The notes: generated by a model not told the origin, from the sequence alone. A DNA stretch of 64,000 nucleotides from Gluconacetobacter takamatsuzukensis (GCF_014174275.1 NZ_JABEQK010000007.1:1-64000); one strand, 5' to 3'; positions 1 through 9,729 are shown, numbered from the stretch's first letter. A program made the numbers and translations.

Positions 1-1
1 C

Positions 2-2275
2 GCGCGTCCGGCCGCGCGCGGGGCGGCCCGCGTGGCGCGCCCGGCGCGCGCGGTCCCGGCCTCGGCCGAGACGGTCGAGGTCAGTGGCGCGCGCTTCCAT
101 TCGCGCGGCGCGGAAACGGCGGTGACGCGTGCGACGATGGACCAGTTCGTGGCCGGCACCAGCCCGCTTCAGGTGCTGGCACTGACGACCCCGGGCGTCA
201 GCTTCGGCTCGGACGACGCGCTGGGCCTCGATACGGTGGCCAACACGCTGTATATCCGCGGCTTCAACCAGACGCAGATCGGCGCGACGCTGGACGGCAT
301 CCCGATGGGCGGCCAGGGCTTCCATAACTGGAACGGCCTGGGCATCGACCAGATGGAAATCCAGGAGAACCTGGCCGGCATGACGGTGTCGCAGGGTGCC
401 GGCGCGCTCGACACCCCGTCGGCCCAGACGCTGGGCGGCGCGATCACCTATACGTCGGCCGATCCGCTGGACAAGGCCGGCGGCCGCGTCAGCCAGAGCT
501 TCGGCAGCTACGATGCGTTCCGCACCTTCGCGCGGGTCGACAGCGGCGTGCTGAATTCCACCGGCACCAAGTTCTACGCCTCCTACGCCCGCACCGCGCA
601 GGATCTGTGGAAAGGCTTCGGCGACCAGCAGGAGCACCAGGCCAATTTCAAGCTCGTGCAGCCGCTCGGCGACAAGGGCAAGATCACGGCCATCTTCGAT
701 TATTCGAACTTCGCCCAGTACAACTATCTGGGTCTGACCAAGAACATGTGGCAGAAGATGGGCCGCGACACGACCTATCTGAAGCCCAACTACGCGCAGG
801 CCAAGGAATGGGCCGCCGCCGCCCAGGCCGGCACGGTGCCCGGCAGCGTGCAGGGCGTGCTGACGCCCGACGAGGTCGGCGACTACGCCTATGACGGCAC
901 GCAGACGCAGCGCAACTACCTGTCGGCGCTCAAGGCCGACTACCAACTGTTCCCCAACGTGCTGTCCAAGTCCGTGGCCTATGCCCACGTATCCAGCGGC
1001 GATTACAACGGCAGCAATCCGTTCCTGACCTCGCCCACCTCGCAGGTGCCGATGGCGCTGGAAGCCGGGCATGTCGACGTCCGCCGCATCGGCTTCACCC
1101 AGAGCTTCGACATCACCGTCGACAAGAACGACATCAAGACCGGCATCTGGTACGAGAACGACACGTTCGACTACGCGATGCGGATGTACGAAGACGGCGT
1201 GGACCAGGCCCATAATTCCAAGAGCGGCTTCAAATCCTCGCAGGCCACGACCTGGTGGGCCGATTCGTTCAACACCAATACGTTCCAGTATTACCTGCAG
1301 GACACGTATCACATCATCCCGGGCATGACCGTCACCGCCGGCTTCCGCTCGCTGCTGCAGACGACGCATGGCGGCACCAGCGTCGACAATTCCAGCAGCC
1401 TGGGCGACTGGGGCGTCTATTACAGCCACCCCGCATCGGGCAGCATGACGGCGGCCGACGCCTTCCTGCCGCACTTCAATTTCGATTATCACTTCCTGGA
1501 CCACCATGAAGTGTATTTCGACATTGCCGAGAACATGCGCGCCTACGATTACGGCACGCAGAGCGGCAGCGGCAATCCGTGGGGCGGGCTGGGCAATGCC
1601 AGCACCCCGGCGCAGACCGTGTTCAACGCCAACAAGAACAAGCTGAAGCCCGAGCGGACCTGGAACTATGTCGTCGGCTACCGCTACGATTCCAAGCTGT
1701 TCTCGGCCAGCGTCGACTACTACCACACCGATTACTACAACCGCCTGGCAGCGATCACCGCCGGCCCCACCGGCGCGCAGTACAGCTCGATCGAGAATAT
1801 CGGGCGCGAGAGCATGAACGGCGCGGACGTGATGGGCACCATCCGCCCGGTGCGCGGGCTGGAGATTTCCAACAGCTTCAGCTGGAACGACGCGGTCTAC
1901 GAAAACGCGAACCTGCCCTACAAGGGCAAGCACCAGGTCTTCTACCCGAAGTTCATGTACAAGGCGAACCTGTCCTATACCTATCGCCACGCGACCTTCA
2001 ACTTCAACGCGACCTATAACGCCGCGCGGCCGATGACGTACATGAACGACGTCAAGATCCCCGCCTACTGGACGTCGAACCTCAGCGCCGCCTACAATTT
2101 CGGGCGCATCGGCTTCGCCAACAACCTCAAGACGACCTTCGGCATCACCAACCTGTTCAACAAGAACTATATCGGCGGCGTCTACGGCGCGGCATCGGTC
2201 TCGGGCGACGACAACCCGGTCCTGTATGTCGCGGCCCCCCGCGAGTTCTTCGGCACGGTTTCCGCCGAATTCTAA
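2..2275 (+). CDS. TonB-dependent outer-membrane receptor, 5' end cut by window
   Basis: The frame is open from the first base of the window, so the signal peptide and true start lie upstream; the first in-frame start-like codon is a GTG at 32. What is seen: an Ala/Pro/Arg-rich lead, a TonB-box-like ETVEV stretch, a plug domain with TPGVSFGSDDALGLDT and YIRGFNQTQIGATLDGIPM, then a long aromatic-rich beta-barrel ending in phenylalanine (FGTVSAEF), as outer-membrane barrels do. The family imports siderophores, vitamins or other bulky ligands using TonB energy; the substrate cannot be read here. It is clearly paralogous to the receptor at 7062 (shared SQxFGSY, DSGxLNxTGTKFYA). A strong hairpin follows the stop. 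Confidence 0.93.
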   Translation, partial: ARPAARGAARVARPARAVPASAETVEVSGARFHSRGAETAVTRATMDQFVAGTSPLQVLALTTPGVSFGSDDALGLDTVANTLYIRGFNQTQIGATLDGIPMGGQGFHNWNGLGIDQMEIQENLAGMTVSQGAGALDTPSAQTLGGAITYTSADPLDKAGGRVSQSFGSYDAFRTFARVDSGVLNSTGTKFYASYARTAQDLWKGFGDQQEHQANFKLVQPLGDKGKITAIFDYSNFAQYNYLGLTKNMWQKMGRDTTYLKPNYAQAKEWAAAAQAGTVPGSVQGVLTPDEVGDYAYDGTQTQRNYLSALKADYQLFPNVLSKSVAYAHVSSGDYNGSNPFLTSPTSQVPMALEAGHVDVRRIGFTQSFDITVDKNDIKTGIWYENDTFDYAMRMYEDGVDQAHNSKSGFKSSQATTWWADSFNTNTFQYYLQDTYHIIPGMTVTAGFRSLLQTTHGGTSVDNSSSLGDWGVYYSHPASGSMTAADAFLPHFNFDYHFLDHHEVYFDIAENMRAYDYGTQSGSGNPWGGLGNASTPAQTVFNANKNKLKPERTWNYVVGYRYDSKLFSASVDYYHTDYYNRLAAITAGPTGAQYSSIENIGRESMNGADVMGTIRPVRGLEISNSFSWNDAVYENANLPYKGKHQVFYPKFMYKANLSYTYRHATFNFNATYNAARPMTYMNDVKIPAYWTSNLSAAYNFGRIGFANNLKTTFGITNLFNKNYIGGVYGAASVSGDDNPVLYVAAPREFFGTVSAEF

Positions 2276-2286
2276 AAACGCCTGAC

Positions 2287-2314
2287 GCCGGCCGGATATT
2301 TCGATCCGGCCGGC
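2287..2314 (+). terminator. hairpin terminator after TonB receptor
   Basis: Perfect 11-bp inverted repeat, 2287-2297 pairing with 2304-2314, loop of 6 nt, 11 nt after the receptor stop. There is no T-run, so it may act as a terminator or as a 3' stabilising hairpin. Confidence 0.6.
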
Positions 2315-2450
2315 AAGAATCCGGGCCCCGCACCCCGATCATTCGACAGCGAACGGGTTTCCAGGGGGAGCCCTGACCTTCGCTCTCCACGATCGCGCCC
2401 GCCTCCTCTCCGCCGACCCCGGGGCCGCGCCAGCGTCGCCCGTTCGGCCG

Positions 2451-2637
2451 GCACGATCAGCCCACCCAGCAGACAGGACAGGCCTACCCCCGGCCCGGCA
2501 GTGGCGATCGACGCGGAAAAGCCCACGAACAGGCTGGCGCCGATCACCCCGCCGATCAAGGTCATGGCGACATGCCGCCGGTGCAGGAGGCCGGGCGCCG
2601 GCTGTCCGGTCATCGGCTCCTGTCCCCTGCGGGCCAC
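2451..2637 (-). pseudogene. amino-acid permease remnant (N-terminal fragment)
   Basis: The reverse strand encodes LHRRHVAMTLIGGVIGASL followed by FVGFSASIATAGPGVGLSC and a further hydrophobic run. This matches the cytoplasmic lead and first membrane segment of GabP/AnsP-type amino-acid permeases of the APC superfamily, where RHV, GGVIGASLFVG and AGPGV are typical. After about 62 codons the frame turns into Arg-rich sequence with no further membrane segments, and I could not follow the permease into another frame. A full permease is about 460 aa, so this is a decayed or deletion-truncated relic. The rest of the 600-bp gap 2276-2873 holds nothing else I can support. Confidence 0.65.
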
Positions 2638-2873
2638 GGGGACGGGGCCGATTACAGGTATCGATCTCGAAAGGCCATGGGCGGCAACGATCGGCCCGCC
2701 GGGGCGTTGATTCCCTGCGTGCCGCCGCGCGCCCTTGTCGCCTGTTTCCGATCGGTCTTATGGTCGTCGTGCTTCCCGGCCGGGTCCTCCGGCCCCCGAT
2801 CCTCCCGGAAGCCAGCAAGGCGGCAGACCGGCCGCCGGCGCGCCCCAGCGGCGCGGGTATGGAGAAACAAGGC

Positions 2874-3665
2874 ATGGCCCTTCGCAGTCTTTTCGTGACC
2901 GTCATCGTGGGCGCGGCCGTCTCCGCCGCCGCCATCGCGCCGGCATGCGCCCAGTCGCCCCTCTACCAGGGCAAGCGCGGGGCTGCGATCGGCATCGCGG
3001 GGGCCATCGCCGACAAGGACCGGCCGGCCGACGATTTCGCCCGCGACAAGGACCGCAAGCCGGCCGCCCTGCTGGCGTTCGCGGGCCTCAAGCCGGGCAT
3101 GAACGTGGCCGACATCATGCCGGGCAAGGGCTATTTCACCCGCCTGTTCAGCAACGTGGTTGCCGGCCGGGGCCATGTCTGGGCCGTGGTCCCGACCTGG
3201 CTGGTCGAAAAGAAGCCGGCGGCGGCCGACGCGGTCAAGGCCATCGCCGCGACCCCGGCCTTCGCCAATGTCTCCGTGCTGGTCCAGCCGCTGGACGCGC
3301 TCCAGTTCCCCCGCCCGCTCGACCTGGTCTGGACGGCGCAGAATTATCACGATGTCTATTACGGGGCCGGCGCCGACGCGGCGCTGGCGTTCGACAGGTC
3401 GGTCTTCGCCGCGCTGCGCCCGGGCGGCGTGTTCGTGGTGATCGACCATGTGGCCAATCCCGGTGCGGACCCCGACATCGCAAAGCTGCACCGCATCGAC
3501 CCGGCGATCGTCCGCCGGCAGGTCGAGGCCGCGGGCTTCCATTTCGAAAGCCAGAGCACGGTGCTGGCCAATCCCGACGACACCCATACGGTGCCGGTGT
3601 TCGACCCCGCGATCCGCGGCCATACCGACCAGGTCGTGCTGAAATTCCGCAAGCCGGCACGATAA
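2874..3665 (+). CDS. exported SAM-methyltransferase-like protein
   Basis: 263 aa. The start at 2874 has GGAG about 8 nt upstream and opens a clean Sec signal peptide (MALRSLFVTVIVGAAVSAAA, cleavage near ACA-QS); an ATG at 2859 is possible but has a poorer ribosome site. The body resembles the 'predicted methyltransferase' family with a class I Rossmann core: LKPGMNVADIMPGKGYFTRL at the SAM loop, LDLVWTAQNYHD in the middle and LRPGGVFVVIDHV late. The SAM loop reads MPGKG rather than the usual E/DxGxG. A cytosolic-type fold behind a signal peptide is odd, because SAM is not expected in the periplasm. The stop overlaps the next start by one base (TAATG), so the two are probably co-translated. 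Substrate unknown. Confidence 0.8.
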   Translation: MALRSLFVTVIVGAAVSAAAIAPACAQSPLYQGKRGAAIGIAGAIADKDRPADDFARDKDRKPAALLAFAGLKPGMNVADIMPGKGYFTRLFSNVVAGRGHVWAVVPTWLVEKKPAAADAVKAIAATPAFANVSVLVQPLDALQFPRPLDLVWTAQNYHDVYYGAGADAALAFDRSVFAALRPGGVFVVIDHVANPGADPDIAKLHRIDPAIVRRQVEAAGFHFESQSTVLANPDDTHTVPVFDPAIRGHTDQVVLKFRKPAR

Positions 3666-3697
3666 TGTCCGCAACCGCCGCGATCCGGGGCCAGATC

Positions 3698-4942
3698 ATG
3701 AAAATGCGCTCTCTCCTGATGGCGGCGTTCCTGCCCGCCCTGGCCGCCTGCCAGACCGCACCGGTGCGGTCCCCCGCGCCACCCGCCCCGCGCGTCGCGG
3801 GAACGCTGACGGGCCAGGCGCCGCTCGATGCGGCCGACGGCGTGCCGGGCTCGGGGCGGGCGCTGGCCGTGACCTACCTGTCCACCGACGGGGTCACGGG
3901 GTCCGGCCTCGTGCCCGTCACCGGCGAGGTCATCTATCCGCCCGGCCCGCCGCCGCCCGGCGGGTGGCCGATCGTCGCGTGGGCGCACGGCACGGTGGGC
4001 ATCGCGGCGGCCTGCGCGCCGTCGCGCAACCCGCATTCGCTGCGCGACCAGGATTATCTGGGCGCGTGGCTGCGCCGGGGCTTCGCCATCGTGGCGACCG
4101 ACTATCAGGGCCTGGGCGGCGGCGGCACGCACCCCTACCTCAATGCCCGGGCCGAGGCCTACAGCGTGCTGGACGGCGTGCGCGCCGCCCTGTCGGGCCT
4201 GCCGGACCTGCGCGATACGGTCATGATCGTCGGCCAGTCGCAGGGCGCGGGCGCCGCCTTCGCCGCCGCGTCCTACGCGCCCGCCTATGCGCCCACGCTC
4301 GATATAAGGGGCACGGTGGCCACCGGCATCCCCTACATGACGCCCGAAATCGCCAAGAGCCTCATGCATGGCGGGGCAGGGCGGATGCCGAAGGGGCAGG
4401 TCGATCCGGTCGTGGCCTATGCGCTGCTGATCGCGGCATCGGCGGCGGGGCTCGACCCGGCCTTCGACCCGGCGGCGGCCTTCACCCCCCGGGCGATGCG
4501 CGCCTTCCACGCGGCATCGCAGACCTGCCTGTCCGACCTGCTCGACATCGTGCGCGACGACGGGCTGACACGGGCCAACAGCTTCCGCCCCACCCTGCCG
4601 CACGCGCTGGCACCCGCGCTGCGGGCCATGGCCTTCCCGACGCTGAAACTGGCCGCGCCCCTCTTCGTCGGCACGGGGGCCGAGGACCGCGACGTGGCCC
4701 CGCTGGGCCAGCTCCTGCTGGTGCGCGATGCGTGCCGGGCGGGCACGACGGTCCAGGCCCATCTCTACAAGGGGCTGGATCACGGGCAGACGGTCATGGC
4801 ATCGCTGGCCGATTCCGCCGCCTTCACCCGGGCGGTCATGACCGGCGCACCCGTCACGCCCGACTGCGCTCCCGTCGCCCGCGCGCCCGATACCGGCTGG
4901 ACGGAATCCGGCAAGAATATGTCCCCGGTCCCGGTAAAATAG
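3698..4942 (+). CDS. secretory-lipase-type alpha/beta hydrolase lipoprotein
   Basis: 414 aa from the ATG at 3698, which begins a lipoprotein signal (KMRSLLMAAFLPALAAC, lipobox LAAC). An ATG at 3665 overlapping the previous stop would add 11 residues and may be used through coupling. The fold is alpha/beta hydrolase of the secretory lipase (LIP) group: WPIVAWAHGTVG forms the oxyanion region, GQSQGAGAA is the nucleophile elbow with Ser, an acid is expected in LFVGTGAEDRDVAP, and the His lies in YKGLDHGQTV. It should act on esters or lipids at the cell envelope; the substrate is unknown. Confidence 0.85.
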   Translation: MKMRSLLMAAFLPALAACQTAPVRSPAPPAPRVAGTLTGQAPLDAADGVPGSGRALAVTYLSTDGVTGSGLVPVTGEVIYPPGPPPPGGWPIVAWAHGTVGIAAACAPSRNPHSLRDQDYLGAWLRRGFAIVATDYQGLGGGGTHPYLNARAEAYSVLDGVRAALSGLPDLRDTVMIVGQSQGAGAAFAAASYAPAYAPTLDIRGTVATGIPYMTPEIAKSLMHGGAGRMPKGQVDPVVAYALLIAASAAGLDPAFDPAAAFTPRAMRAFHAASQTCLSDLLDIVRDDGLTRANSFRPTLPHALAPALRAMAFPTLKLAAPLFVGTGAEDRDVAPLGQLLLVRDACRAGTTVQAHLYKGLDHGQTVMASLADSAAFTRAVMTGAPVTPDCAPVARAPDTGWTESGKNMSPVPVK

Positions 4943-5082
4943 ACAAAGACCCCGATTCGACGGGGAAATAATTATGTCCAGTCCTACAAATAATTTCCAA
5001 TTGTAACGCGAGGGCACGTACGGGTTTCCGCCATCATTTCCGCTGCTAGATTGCCGCAGCTGTTTCGACCGGAGGAATCACC

Positions 5083-5862
5083 GTGGCCGCTCCACACAAG
5101 ACGATCCTGCCCTCGCATGCGGTCAGGGAGAGCGGCCCGTTCGACCATGTTCCCGTCGCGTCCCTGCCGTCGCGCACCTTCGCGTGCCTGACCCGTCTGG
5201 CGGGTTTCCACCTGCCGACCGACATCCACGAATGGACGGCACGGGCCGGCATCCGCCTGCCCATGGGCGTCAAGCGGCGCGCGCGCATGGCGCTGATCGC
5301 CCGGCGCGGAATCCTGTTCGTCCATGTGCCCAAGAATGCCGGCACCTCGATCGCCACCGCGCTGTACGGCCGCACGCTCTCGCACGAATCCATCCGCTAT
5401 TTCCAGGACGTGGCGCCGGCCCTGGCGCGCGACCTGCCCAGCTTCGCGATCCTGCGCGAACCGGTGGACCGCTTCCTGTCGGCCTACAGCTACGCCCGCA
5501 ACGGCGGCACGCGCGACCGCATGGTGGCCCCCGGCTTCCGCGACCGCTACATGGGCTTCCGCTCGCTGGACGACGCGCTGGACCATGTCGAACAGGCCCG
5601 CTCGGTCTACGGGGTGGACCATATCTTCCGCCCGCAATCCTGGTACGTCACCGACCGGGCCGGCCGGCCGGCGGTGCGCCACCTGCTGCGCATCGAGGAC
5701 GTCGCCCGCCTGTCCACCCTGATGCCGGAACTGGGCTCCGTCAGCCTGCCGCGCCTGAACGAGGGCCGCCCCCACGGTCTGGCCCCGACTCCCCGGCAAC
5801 GCGCGCGCATCCAGGCCATCTACCGCCAGGATATCGCGCTGTTCACCCAGGCCTCTGCCTAG
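5083..5862 (+). CDS. sulfotransferase-family protein
   Basis: 259 aa with a GTG start at 5083; GGAGGA at 5071-5076 gives an ideal ribosome site. FVHVPKNAGTSIATALYG matches the 5'-phosphosulfate-binding loop of the sulfotransferase-2-like family, and ILREPVDRFLSAYSYARNGG is the conserved 3'-phosphate motif (R..R...S). Such enzymes move sulfate from PAPS to carbohydrate or lipid acceptors; no acceptor is suggested by the neighbours. No signal peptide is seen. The stop codon overlaps the stop of the convergent LysR gene by 4 bases, so the two share their 3' end. Confidence 0.85.
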   Translation: MAAPHKTILPSHAVRESGPFDHVPVASLPSRTFACLTRLAGFHLPTDIHEWTARAGIRLPMGVKRRARMALIARRGILFVHVPKNAGTSIATALYGRTLSHESIRYFQDVAPALARDLPSFAILREPVDRFLSAYSYARNGGTRDRMVAPGFRDRYMGFRSLDDALDHVEQARSVYGVDHIFRPQSWYVTDRAGRPAVRHLLRIEDVARLSTLMPELGSVSLPRLNEGRPHGLAPTPRQRARIQAIYRQDIALFTQASA

Positions 5863-6800
5863 CTCTCCCGGGGGCCGACGGGCGCATCGGCAAACGCACC
5901 GGCCACATGCGTCAGCCACGAGCGCAGGCGCACCAGCGCCGGGCGCTCCCAGCTGTTTTCGGGGATGAGCAGCGTATAGGCCCCGATCGCAACACCGTCG
6001 AAGGGCGCCCCCGGCGGCCCCACGCGCACCAGCGTGCCGTTGCGCAGATCGTCTTCCAGCAGAAACGGATTGGCCAGCGCCACCCCCTGTCCCTCGCGGG
6101 CCGAGGCCAGGACCAGATGCGCATGCCACAGCCGCGCCGCAGGGATCATGGATGGCGCGGCCACCCCTTGCCGGGCAAGCCAGGTCAGCCATTCGCTGCT
6201 GTCCTCCTCGGCCAGCAGCGGCTGCGACAGCAGGTCCCCCACGGTGCGGATCGGCCCGGCACGGCGCATGAAATCCGGGCTGGCGACTGGAAAGACCGGC
6301 GGCCGCGCCAGTTCCGCCTGGCGGATGCCCGGCTGCGACTCGTGCGGCTTGCCGTCGATCTGGTAACGGATATCGGCATCCACCCCGTCGGACCAGAAGC
6401 GCGCGCGCGCATCGGTGGGGCGCAGCAGCAGGTCGATATCCGGATATTCGGTCCGGAAGCTGCCCAGCCGGCGCACCAGCCAGTGAAAGGCGAAGCCCGG
6501 CACGCACCATACGCTCAGTTGCGGCAGGTCGCCCGCGCGCAGGGCCTCGGTCGCGCGGGCGATCTCGTCCAGCGCGGTGGCGATCCGGTCGTGATAGATC
6601 CGCCCGGCCTCGGTCAGCCCGCCGCCCGCGCGGTCCAGCAGCGGCACCCCGGCCCATTTTTCCAGGGCACGCAGATGGCGGCTGACGACGGCGTGATCGA
6701 TCTGGAGCCATTCGGCCGCGCGGCGGATGCCGCGCGTGCGGCCGAACGCATCGAAGGCGCGAAGCGGTCCGAAGGGCGGGAAAGGGCGTCTGTCTGCCAT
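5859..6800 (-). CDS. LysR-family transcriptional regulator (GcvA-like)
   Basis: 313 aa. N-terminal winged helix (FGPLRAFDAFGRTRGIRRAA ... DHAVVSRHLRALEKWAGVPLL) with the LTEAG link, then a LysR substrate domain from about residue 90. The 'PFPPFGPLRAFDAFGRT' opening is typical of the GcvA/AmpR subgroup. It is divergent from the TonB receptor at 7062 across a 261-bp gap, so a role in controlling that receptor, and perhaps the amine dehydrogenase genes after it, is plausible but inferred. Confidence 0.9.
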   Translation of the reverse strand: MADRRPFPPFGPLRAFDAFGRTRGIRRAAEWLQIDHAVVSRHLRALEKWAGVPLLDRAGGGLTEAGRIYHDRIATALDEIARATEALRAGDLPQLSVWCVPGFAFHWLVRRLGSFRTEYPDIDLLLRPTDARARFWSDGVDADIRYQIDGKPHESQPGIRQAELARPPVFPVASPDFMRRAGPIRTVGDLLSQPLLAEEDSSEWLTWLARQGVAAPSMIPAARLWHAHLVLASAREGQGVALANPFLLEDDLRNGTLVRVGPPGAPFDGVAIGAYTLLIPENSWERPALVRLRSWLTHVAGAFADAPVGPRES

Positions 6801-7061
6801 GGAATGCCGGAAACCGAGGGAAGCGAGCGGGCGTGACCAACAGGATAGTGGTGCCTTTTGGTCACCACAATGGCAACGAAGGCAACTTTTGCAAATTATT
6901 TCGATGGACTAACGGGTGTGATACGGACGCATCTGTTTCAGGAAAAGCCTGCGTTCCGGAACAAAAGATCTTGTCAACGGAACCGTCTTGTTTCGAGACT
7001 GAATTCAGGCGGACGACCGATGTTACGAACGCGCGACGCGGCGTTGGGGGAAAGACGGCAC

Positions 7062-9665
7062 ATGCGATCAGGACGGGTTTTGGTGCGAAACGGACAATTC
7101 TTGCGTGCCCGACTTCTCGGAACGGCGATGCTGGGCGGTGTCATCGGGGGCGTGATCGGCGCCCCGGCCTTCGCCCAGACGGCGCCCGAACCCGCCACGG
7201 CATCGGCTCCCTCCGCGAAGAAGGCGTCGCCTGTGCGCCACGGCGCGGCCCAGCCGGGCAAGAAGGCGGCGGCACCCTCCGGCACGCATGTCTCCGTCCG
7301 CCCCACCGCAGCGCCCCGCGCGGCCGAGGAAGCGGTCAATGTCGTGGCCAGCCACCACACCTCGCATGGCGCCGAGGCCAGCATCAGCCGCGCGATGCTG
7401 GAATCGCAGGTCGCAGGCACGAACATTCTCAAATCGGTCGGCCAGATGCCGGGCGTCAGCTTCAGCTCCAGCGACCCGCTGGGCCTCGATACCTGGGGTA
7501 CCAGCGTCTATGTGCGCGGCTTCTTCCAGGATTCGATCGGCATGACGCTGGACGGCGTGCCGCTGAACGACCAGACCTACACCAGCGTCAACGGCATCAA
7601 CGTCGCCAATGCGTGGATCTCCGACGACATCCAGGGCGTGGAAACCTCGCAGGGTGCCGGCGGCGTCGACCTGCCGGGCAATTCCAGCCTGGGCGGCACG
7701 ATGCGCTTCCATACGTCCGACCCCAAGGACAAGGCCGGCGCCAAGGTGTCGCAGGTCTTCGGCAGCTACGGCACGCTGCGCACCTATGTCCGCGCCGACA
7801 GCGGCGCGCTGAACCAGACCGGCACCAAGTTCTACGCCGCCTATTCCCGCGCGGACGAGCGGAAATACGATGCCGACACGCCGGGCTTCATGCAGACGGT
7901 CAACGGCAAGCTCGTCCAGCCGATCGGCCATGACAGCCGCATCACCGCCATGTTCAACTGGAACGATGCCGAGGTCTGGGGCTACGCCGACAAATCGCTG
8001 AGCATCCTCAAGAACGCCGGCTGGCGGACCGAATCCTGGGCCCCGAACTACAAGGGCGCCTACAATGCCTCGGAATATGCGTGGGTCAACGATAACGGCC
8101 TGGCCTATACCGGCCCCGGCTCCTACGATGTCGGCAGCGGCACGCCGCTGATCCTGCCGAAAGGCACCACGCCCACCATTCCGGCAACGTGGCAGAACAC
8201 CAACGAGGGCGCGGGTACCGCCTATTACGATGCGGGCCAGTCGACGCAGGATTACCTGGGCAGCATCAACGCCGACCTGGCGCTGACCAACGCCCTGCGC
8301 TGGAACACGGTGTTCTATGCCGGCGCGTCCGACAACCACGCGACCTACGGCGATCCGTGGACCCAGTCGCTGGGCACCGGCGCCCCGCTGTCCGAAGAAG
8401 TGTGGCAGAATTCCTATCGCCGCTTCGGCTTCACCAGCGCCTTCACCTGGCATATCGGGCGCCACACCATCAATGTCGGCGGCTGGTACGAGAACAATTC
8501 CCAGCGCTCGGGCCTGTTCTGGTACAACGAGCCTGTCTACGGCCAGGGCGCCCCGCTCAAGACGATCGGCCCGTACACGACCTACGGCGCCGCGTTCCAG
8601 CAGGGCTACGGTTTCACATGGAACACAAACAGCTTCCAGTTCCATGTCATGGATGCCTGGCGCCCGGTGGAAGGGCTGACGGTCACGTACGGCTTCCGCT
8701 CGATGCTGCAGACCACGTCGGGCGGCGCCTATTACGGCAATGTCGATGCCGGCTACGGCACCGGTGTCGGCGCCGATTCCGGCCTGCCCAGCGGGTCCAT
8801 GACCTCGGCGGCTGCCTTCCTGCCGGCCGTCAACCTCGATTACCATTTCGGACGCGGGCATGAAGTCTATTTCGACTTCGCCGAGAACATGCGCCCGTTC
8901 ATGGTCGCGCCCTCGGGCGGCTCGGTCTCGCCCTGGGCGGTGTCCTCGCAATCCGCGTTCCGCGATCTCCAGCGCAACCTGCCGAACGAGCGCGATTTCA
9001 CCTATGTCGTCGGCTACCGCTATACCTCGCGCAAGATCCAGGCCTCGGTCGACGGCTATCATTCCGACGTCTACAACCGCCTGATCTCGGCCTCGGTCGG
9101 CTCGCTGAACAACCCGATCACCTCGGTGGTCAATTCCAAGCACGCGACGATGTGGGGCGCGGACGCCGCGCTGACCCTGCAACCGTTCGAGGGGCTTGCG
9201 CGCGGCCTGGCCTGGACCAACTCGATCAGCTACAACCATTTCACCTATGGCGACGACGTCAATATCTGCCCGCTCAACGGTGTCTGCGACATCAAGGGCA
9301 AGCAGATGCTCGCCTACCCGGCGCTGATGTACAAGACCAGCCTGTCCTACGAGTACAAGGGCGCATCGGCCCATTTCGACGTCAACTACTACGGCAAGCG
9401 CTATTTCTCGTACATGAACGACACCAGCATCTCGCCGTACTGGATGGCCAATCTGGGCGCCAAATACCGCTTCGGCAATCTGAGCGTGCTGAAGAACGTG
9501 ACCCTGGCGTTCGAGGTCTATAACCTCTTCAACCAGAAATATATCGCGATGATGGGCGAGAACGGCTTCCCGATCGGCGGCCAGTCCGGCGACGGCGGCG
9601 ACTACCAGTCGCTGGAGCGCGGCGCGGTGCGCGAATATTTCGGCACGATCAGCGCCGAATACTGA
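7062..9665 (+). CDS. TonB-dependent outer-membrane receptor
   Basis: 867 aa from the ATG at 7062, chosen because GGGGGAAAG lies about 10 nt upstream and the ATG opens a good signal peptide ending AFA-Q; the frame also has ATGs at 6858 and 7020 without this support. After an Ala/Pro/Lys-rich linker comes a TonB-box-like EEAVNVVAS, a plug (MPGVSFSSSDPLGLDTWGTS, VRGFFQDSIGMTLDGVPLN) and a barrel ending YFGTISAEY. It is a paralogue of the receptor at the window start. It lies 65-80 bp upstream of the TTQ amine dehydrogenase heavy-chain gene on the same strand, so it may deliver a substrate or metal to that system; this is inference. Confidence 0.93.
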   Translation: MRSGRVLVRNGQFLRARLLGTAMLGGVIGGVIGAPAFAQTAPEPATASAPSAKKASPVRHGAAQPGKKAAAPSGTHVSVRPTAAPRAAEEAVNVVASHHTSHGAEASISRAMLESQVAGTNILKSVGQMPGVSFSSSDPLGLDTWGTSVYVRGFFQDSIGMTLDGVPLNDQTYTSVNGINVANAWISDDIQGVETSQGAGGVDLPGNSSLGGTMRFHTSDPKDKAGAKVSQVFGSYGTLRTYVRADSGALNQTGTKFYAAYSRADERKYDADTPGFMQTVNGKLVQPIGHDSRITAMFNWNDAEVWGYADKSLSILKNAGWRTESWAPNYKGAYNASEYAWVNDNGLAYTGPGSYDVGSGTPLILPKGTTPTIPATWQNTNEGAGTAYYDAGQSTQDYLGSINADLALTNALRWNTVFYAGASDNHATYGDPWTQSLGTGAPLSEEVWQNSYRRFGFTSAFTWHIGRHTINVGGWYENNSQRSGLFWYNEPVYGQGAPLKTIGPYTTYGAAFQQGYGFTWNTNSFQFHVMDAWRPVEGLTVTYGFRSMLQTTSGGAYYGNVDAGYGTGVGADSGLPSGSMTSAAAFLPAVNLDYHFGRGHEVYFDFAENMRPFMVAPSGGSVSPWAVSSQSAFRDLQRNLPNERDFTYVVGYRYTSRKIQASVDGYHSDVYNRLISASVGSLNNPITSVVNSKHATMWGADAALTLQPFEGLARGLAWTNSISYNHFTYGDDVNICPLNGVCDIKGKQMLAYPALMYKTSLSYEYKGASAHFDVNYYGKRYFSYMNDTSISPYWMANLGAKYRFGNLSVLKNVTLAFEVYNLFNQKYIAMMGENGFPIGGQSGDGGDYQSLERGAVREYFGTISAEY

Positions 9666-9729
9666 CAGGGGGGCACGTCCGGGCCATGCGGTCCGGACAC
9701 GCCGCGTTCAACAGGGGGCATAAGGCCGG

